Shown: positions 62,305-64,000 of the stretch, piece by piece
Layout of the letters: each line of letters begins with the position of its first letter
Position numbering within the stretch: position 1 is the first letter of the stretch
NCBI RefSeq assembly: GCF_017873185.1
Contig: NZ_JAGGJX010000002.1
Location: 310,001 to 374,000 of the forward strand
DNA length: 64,000 nucleotides
DNA from: Metaclostridioides mangenotii
GTDB lineage: Bacteria > Bacillota > Clostridia > Peptostreptococcales > Peptostreptococcaceae
Direction: 5' to 3'
Notes under the pieces: model-generated
Databases searched by the model: none
What the model saw: only the letters and a program-made list of their open reading frames with translations
What the model was told of the DNA's origin: nothing
Made by a program: the position numbers and the translations under genes

Positions 62305-62888
62305 AAGTTAGTCACTCCTTTCTTGATTAGACCTAAAATTAACATTATAAAAATCCATACTATAACAGACGATAAGTACATTGCATACTCATATGTTAGT
62401 ACGAAATTAATACCTATTACTGAAATTATTAATAAAAAACTACACAAATACATTACTATTTTTTTATATTTTTTTATTTCTTCACTGCTTAAAGGATTAT
62501 GTCTATGCTCTTGTGGAGCAAGAAAGCATATTCCAATAAAACTTATAAAAGCTAGTACTATAACAGCTGTAGTTGACTTCATACTAATTAACTTATTCAT
62601 CAAATATATATTAGTTATATATATTGTAACGAAAAATAGCAAACATCTTTTATAATTTTCAGCATGGAATCCACCAGAGAACTGTCTAATTGGGCAATAA
62701 AATACTAAAAATAAAAGAGTCTCAGTAAATCTATTTAAAGCAAATCCTATTATTAATATAGTAGATAACTGCATGATTAAAGCAACTATTGTTTCAAAAG
62801 CATACTGATAAAGCTCATAATCATCAGCATCAATTGTTTCTTTTTTAATTAAATATAAAGTAATTTTATTAGCATATGACTCAACCAT
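62301..62888 (-). CDS. agrB: AgrB-like processing protease/exporter
   Basis: A 195-residue membrane protein with about six hydrophobic segments. The catalytic pair of AgrB is visible in CPIRQFSGGFHAENYKRCL: the His in GGFHA and the Cys in KRCL. AgrB cuts the AgrD C-terminal tail and forms the ring. It lies 24 bases after the AgrC-like gene and overlaps agrD by four bases. Confidence 0.9.
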   Translation of the reverse strand: MVESYANKITLYLIKKETIDADDYELYQYAFETIVALIMQLSTILIIGFALNRFTETLLFLVFYCPIRQFSGGFHAENYKRCLLFFVTIYITNIYLMNKLISMKSTTAVIVLAFISFIGICFLAPQEHRHNPLSSEEIKKYKKIVMYLCSFLLIISVIGINFVLTYEYAMYLSSVIVWIFIMLILGLIKKGVTNL

Positions 62889-62911
62889 TTTTCCATACCT
62901 CTCTTATGTCA

Positions 62912-64000
62912 TTAATTTGTTTCAGGCTTAAAATCAGTACAATTTTTAACTAATGGTAGAAGTATTGTCTTAACCAACTCTTTTTCAGATGTTATAACAA
63001 CCTCACCACTGTACTTTTTAAGTGAAAGTTTAATGGAATTCATTCCTACATCTTCATAGAAATCTATTTCATTTGTATTTGTGTTGTTAACTAATTTAAG
63101 ATGATCAATAGTATTAACGCATTTAATAACAAAAAAATTATTAACAACTTTTCCCGAAATTTTAATTTTCTTATGTACACTTTTACCTTTTACTTTGTTA
63201 CAGAATTCTATTGAATGTTCTACCATATTAGAAAATATATTACATATATCAGATGTTTCGATAAAATCGCATATTGAGAAATCAATATTTACAATAAGTT
63301 TTATATTGCTATTATCGCAAATTGATTTTTTCTCAGTAAGAATTATATCCAAAATATCATTTTGAGTATCATACAAAGTTTTTATACCTAACTGTGCTTT
63401 TTGTAAGCCTACATAATATTTTTGTTGAAATCCAATTTTTACTTTCATTAACTTGTTCACATGTCTTAGCTCATTTGCTTTCACTATCTTAGAAATTATG
63501 AAAATTATAGATATATTTGAAATTAGCAAAATTATAGATATAATTAATATCATTATTCTAATATTATAGTTAACTGTCACTGATTCATCAAATAAAAAAT
63601 ATATAATCACACCAACTACTAATAAATTGGTTAAAATAGGAATAGATACAAAAAAATATTCTTTTTTACTTATTTCAAAAGATAATTTAATACCTTTTAC
63701 TATAGGTATAATTAATAATAATATTGATTTGGTTAAAATAATAAATTCTAATCTGTATGCGTTGTATTCTAATAATAGATTCATATTATCAATTGAATTC
63801 AATATAACAACTATACTACTGCCCATTAAATCAATACCTGTTATCATTAACCAGAAAATAACACTAACAACTAGACTCTTACCTATAGAAGTTTCATAAT
63901 TAAATTTGTATAGTGCAAAGGTCATAAAAATAAGTATTATTATCTTAAAGTCCGACATAAAATTGTTTGATGTCATATAAACAGATATGAAAATGGCACC
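62912..64000 (-). CDS. AgrC-like sensor protein, degenerate and cut by the window end
   Basis: The frame is open to base 64000 (upstream of Met at 63976 it reads GAIFISVY), so the N-terminus lies outside. There are about six membrane helices in the first 170 residues and a cytoplasmic part of AgrC order. The H-box expected after the second-half linker (R-H-D-x-x-N-H) is missing: the sequence goes from YYVGLQKAQLGIKTLYD directly to TQNDILDIILTEK. The N-box is NIFSNMVEHSIEF and the G-box is weak (EDVGMNSIK). A pseudokinase or a decaying gene is possible. No response regulator is in view. Confidence 0.72.
   Translation of the reverse strand, partial: GAIFISVYMTSNNFMSDFKIIILIFMTFALYKFNYETSIGKSLVVSVIFWLMITGIDLMGSSIVVILNSIDNMNLLLEYNAYRLEFIILTKSILLLIIPIVKGIKLSFEISKKEYFFVSIPILTNLLVVGVIIYFLFDESVTVNYNIRIMILIISIILLISNISIIFIISKIVKANELRHVNKLMKVKIGFQQKYYVGLQKAQLGIKTLYDTQNDILDIILTEKKSICDNSNIKLIVNIDFSICDFIETSDICNIFSNMVEHSIEFCNKVKGKSVHKKIKISGKVVNNFFVIKCVNTIDHLKLVNNTNTNEIDFYEDVGMNSIKLSLKKYSGEVVITSEKELVKTILLPLVKNCTDFKPETN

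Noticed and set aside
1-64000. tRNA, rRNA, prophage or integrase genes
   Set aside because: No tRNA-like TTCRANNC loops with stems, no rRNA blocks and no integrase, capsid or intact transposase sequence were seen.

Overview
The window is low-GC, SD-rich DNA that looks like a strictly anaerobic, amino-acid- and pyrimidine-fermenting member of the Clostridia, most probably Peptostreptococcaceae (relatives of Clostridioides difficile and Peptacetobacter). The indicators are hybrid cluster protein, reductive pyrimidine catabolism, EFR1-type flavodoxin-ferredoxins, an apparent UGA-Sec gene, YjeM and POT carriers, and an agr locus with C. difficile-like AgrD features. Genus level is inference. No rRNA, tRNA or CRISPR array was seen.

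Layout. 0-1.4 kb: 3' part of a CoA-disulfide-reductase-like protein (TusA and DsrE domains) and a C_GCAxxG_C_C protein. 2.7-4 kb: POT peptide transporter. 4.3-9 kb: flavodoxin-ferredoxin, then a methionine ABC operon (metN, metQ, metI) with a DUF169 gene attached. 9.2-11.8 kb: SGNH hydrolase, then lipA-lplA preceded by tandem 52-bp repeats. 12-14.7 kb: YjeM-like amino acid carrier and a DUF1097 protein. 15.2-20.3 kb: reductive pyrimidine degradation operon preT-preA-ureidopropionase-dihydropyrimidinase. 20.5-26.1 kb: YdcF protein, envelope proteins of unknown function and an NhaP-type Na+/H+ antiporter that seems to begin at an ATT codon. 26.2-26.6 kb: a small membrane peptide gene with a convergent RNA, arranged like a type I toxin-antitoxin module. 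26.9-36.8 kb: two OmpR-type two-component systems, a DUF4342 protein, DUF2975, a decayed VanZ fragment, a MacB-like ABC exporter and a collagen-tailed ferritin-like protein. 36.8-38.8 kb: decayed cobalamin riboswitch and lipoprotein, then an ArsR regulator with two flavoproteins sharing an operator. 39-43.4 kb: XRE-cupin regulator, an ABC-F gene behind a leader-peptide/attenuator region, an acetyltransferase and ArsM with an in-frame UGA. 43.6-48.5 kb: siderophore-type uptake operon, Fur-like boxes, AraC regulator and esterase. 48.6-55.2 kb: Hcp, a TrpXYZ/CD0873-type aromatic amino acid ABC transporter behind a long structured leader, and a LytTR two-component system. 55.4-58.7 kb: FtsX-type ABC exporter. 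58.9-61.1 kb: HelD. 61.5-64 kb: DUF4177 protein and an agr locus (AgrD with Ser in place of Cys, AgrB, and an AgrC-like protein without its phospho-acceptor His region) that runs off the window.

Much of the interest lies in RNA-level control: a likely Sec recoding site, two leader-peptide attenuators, a decayed B12 riboswitch, a candidate antisense-RNA module and a non-canonical start codon. All functional statements rest on reading motifs by eye; none was tested by database search.
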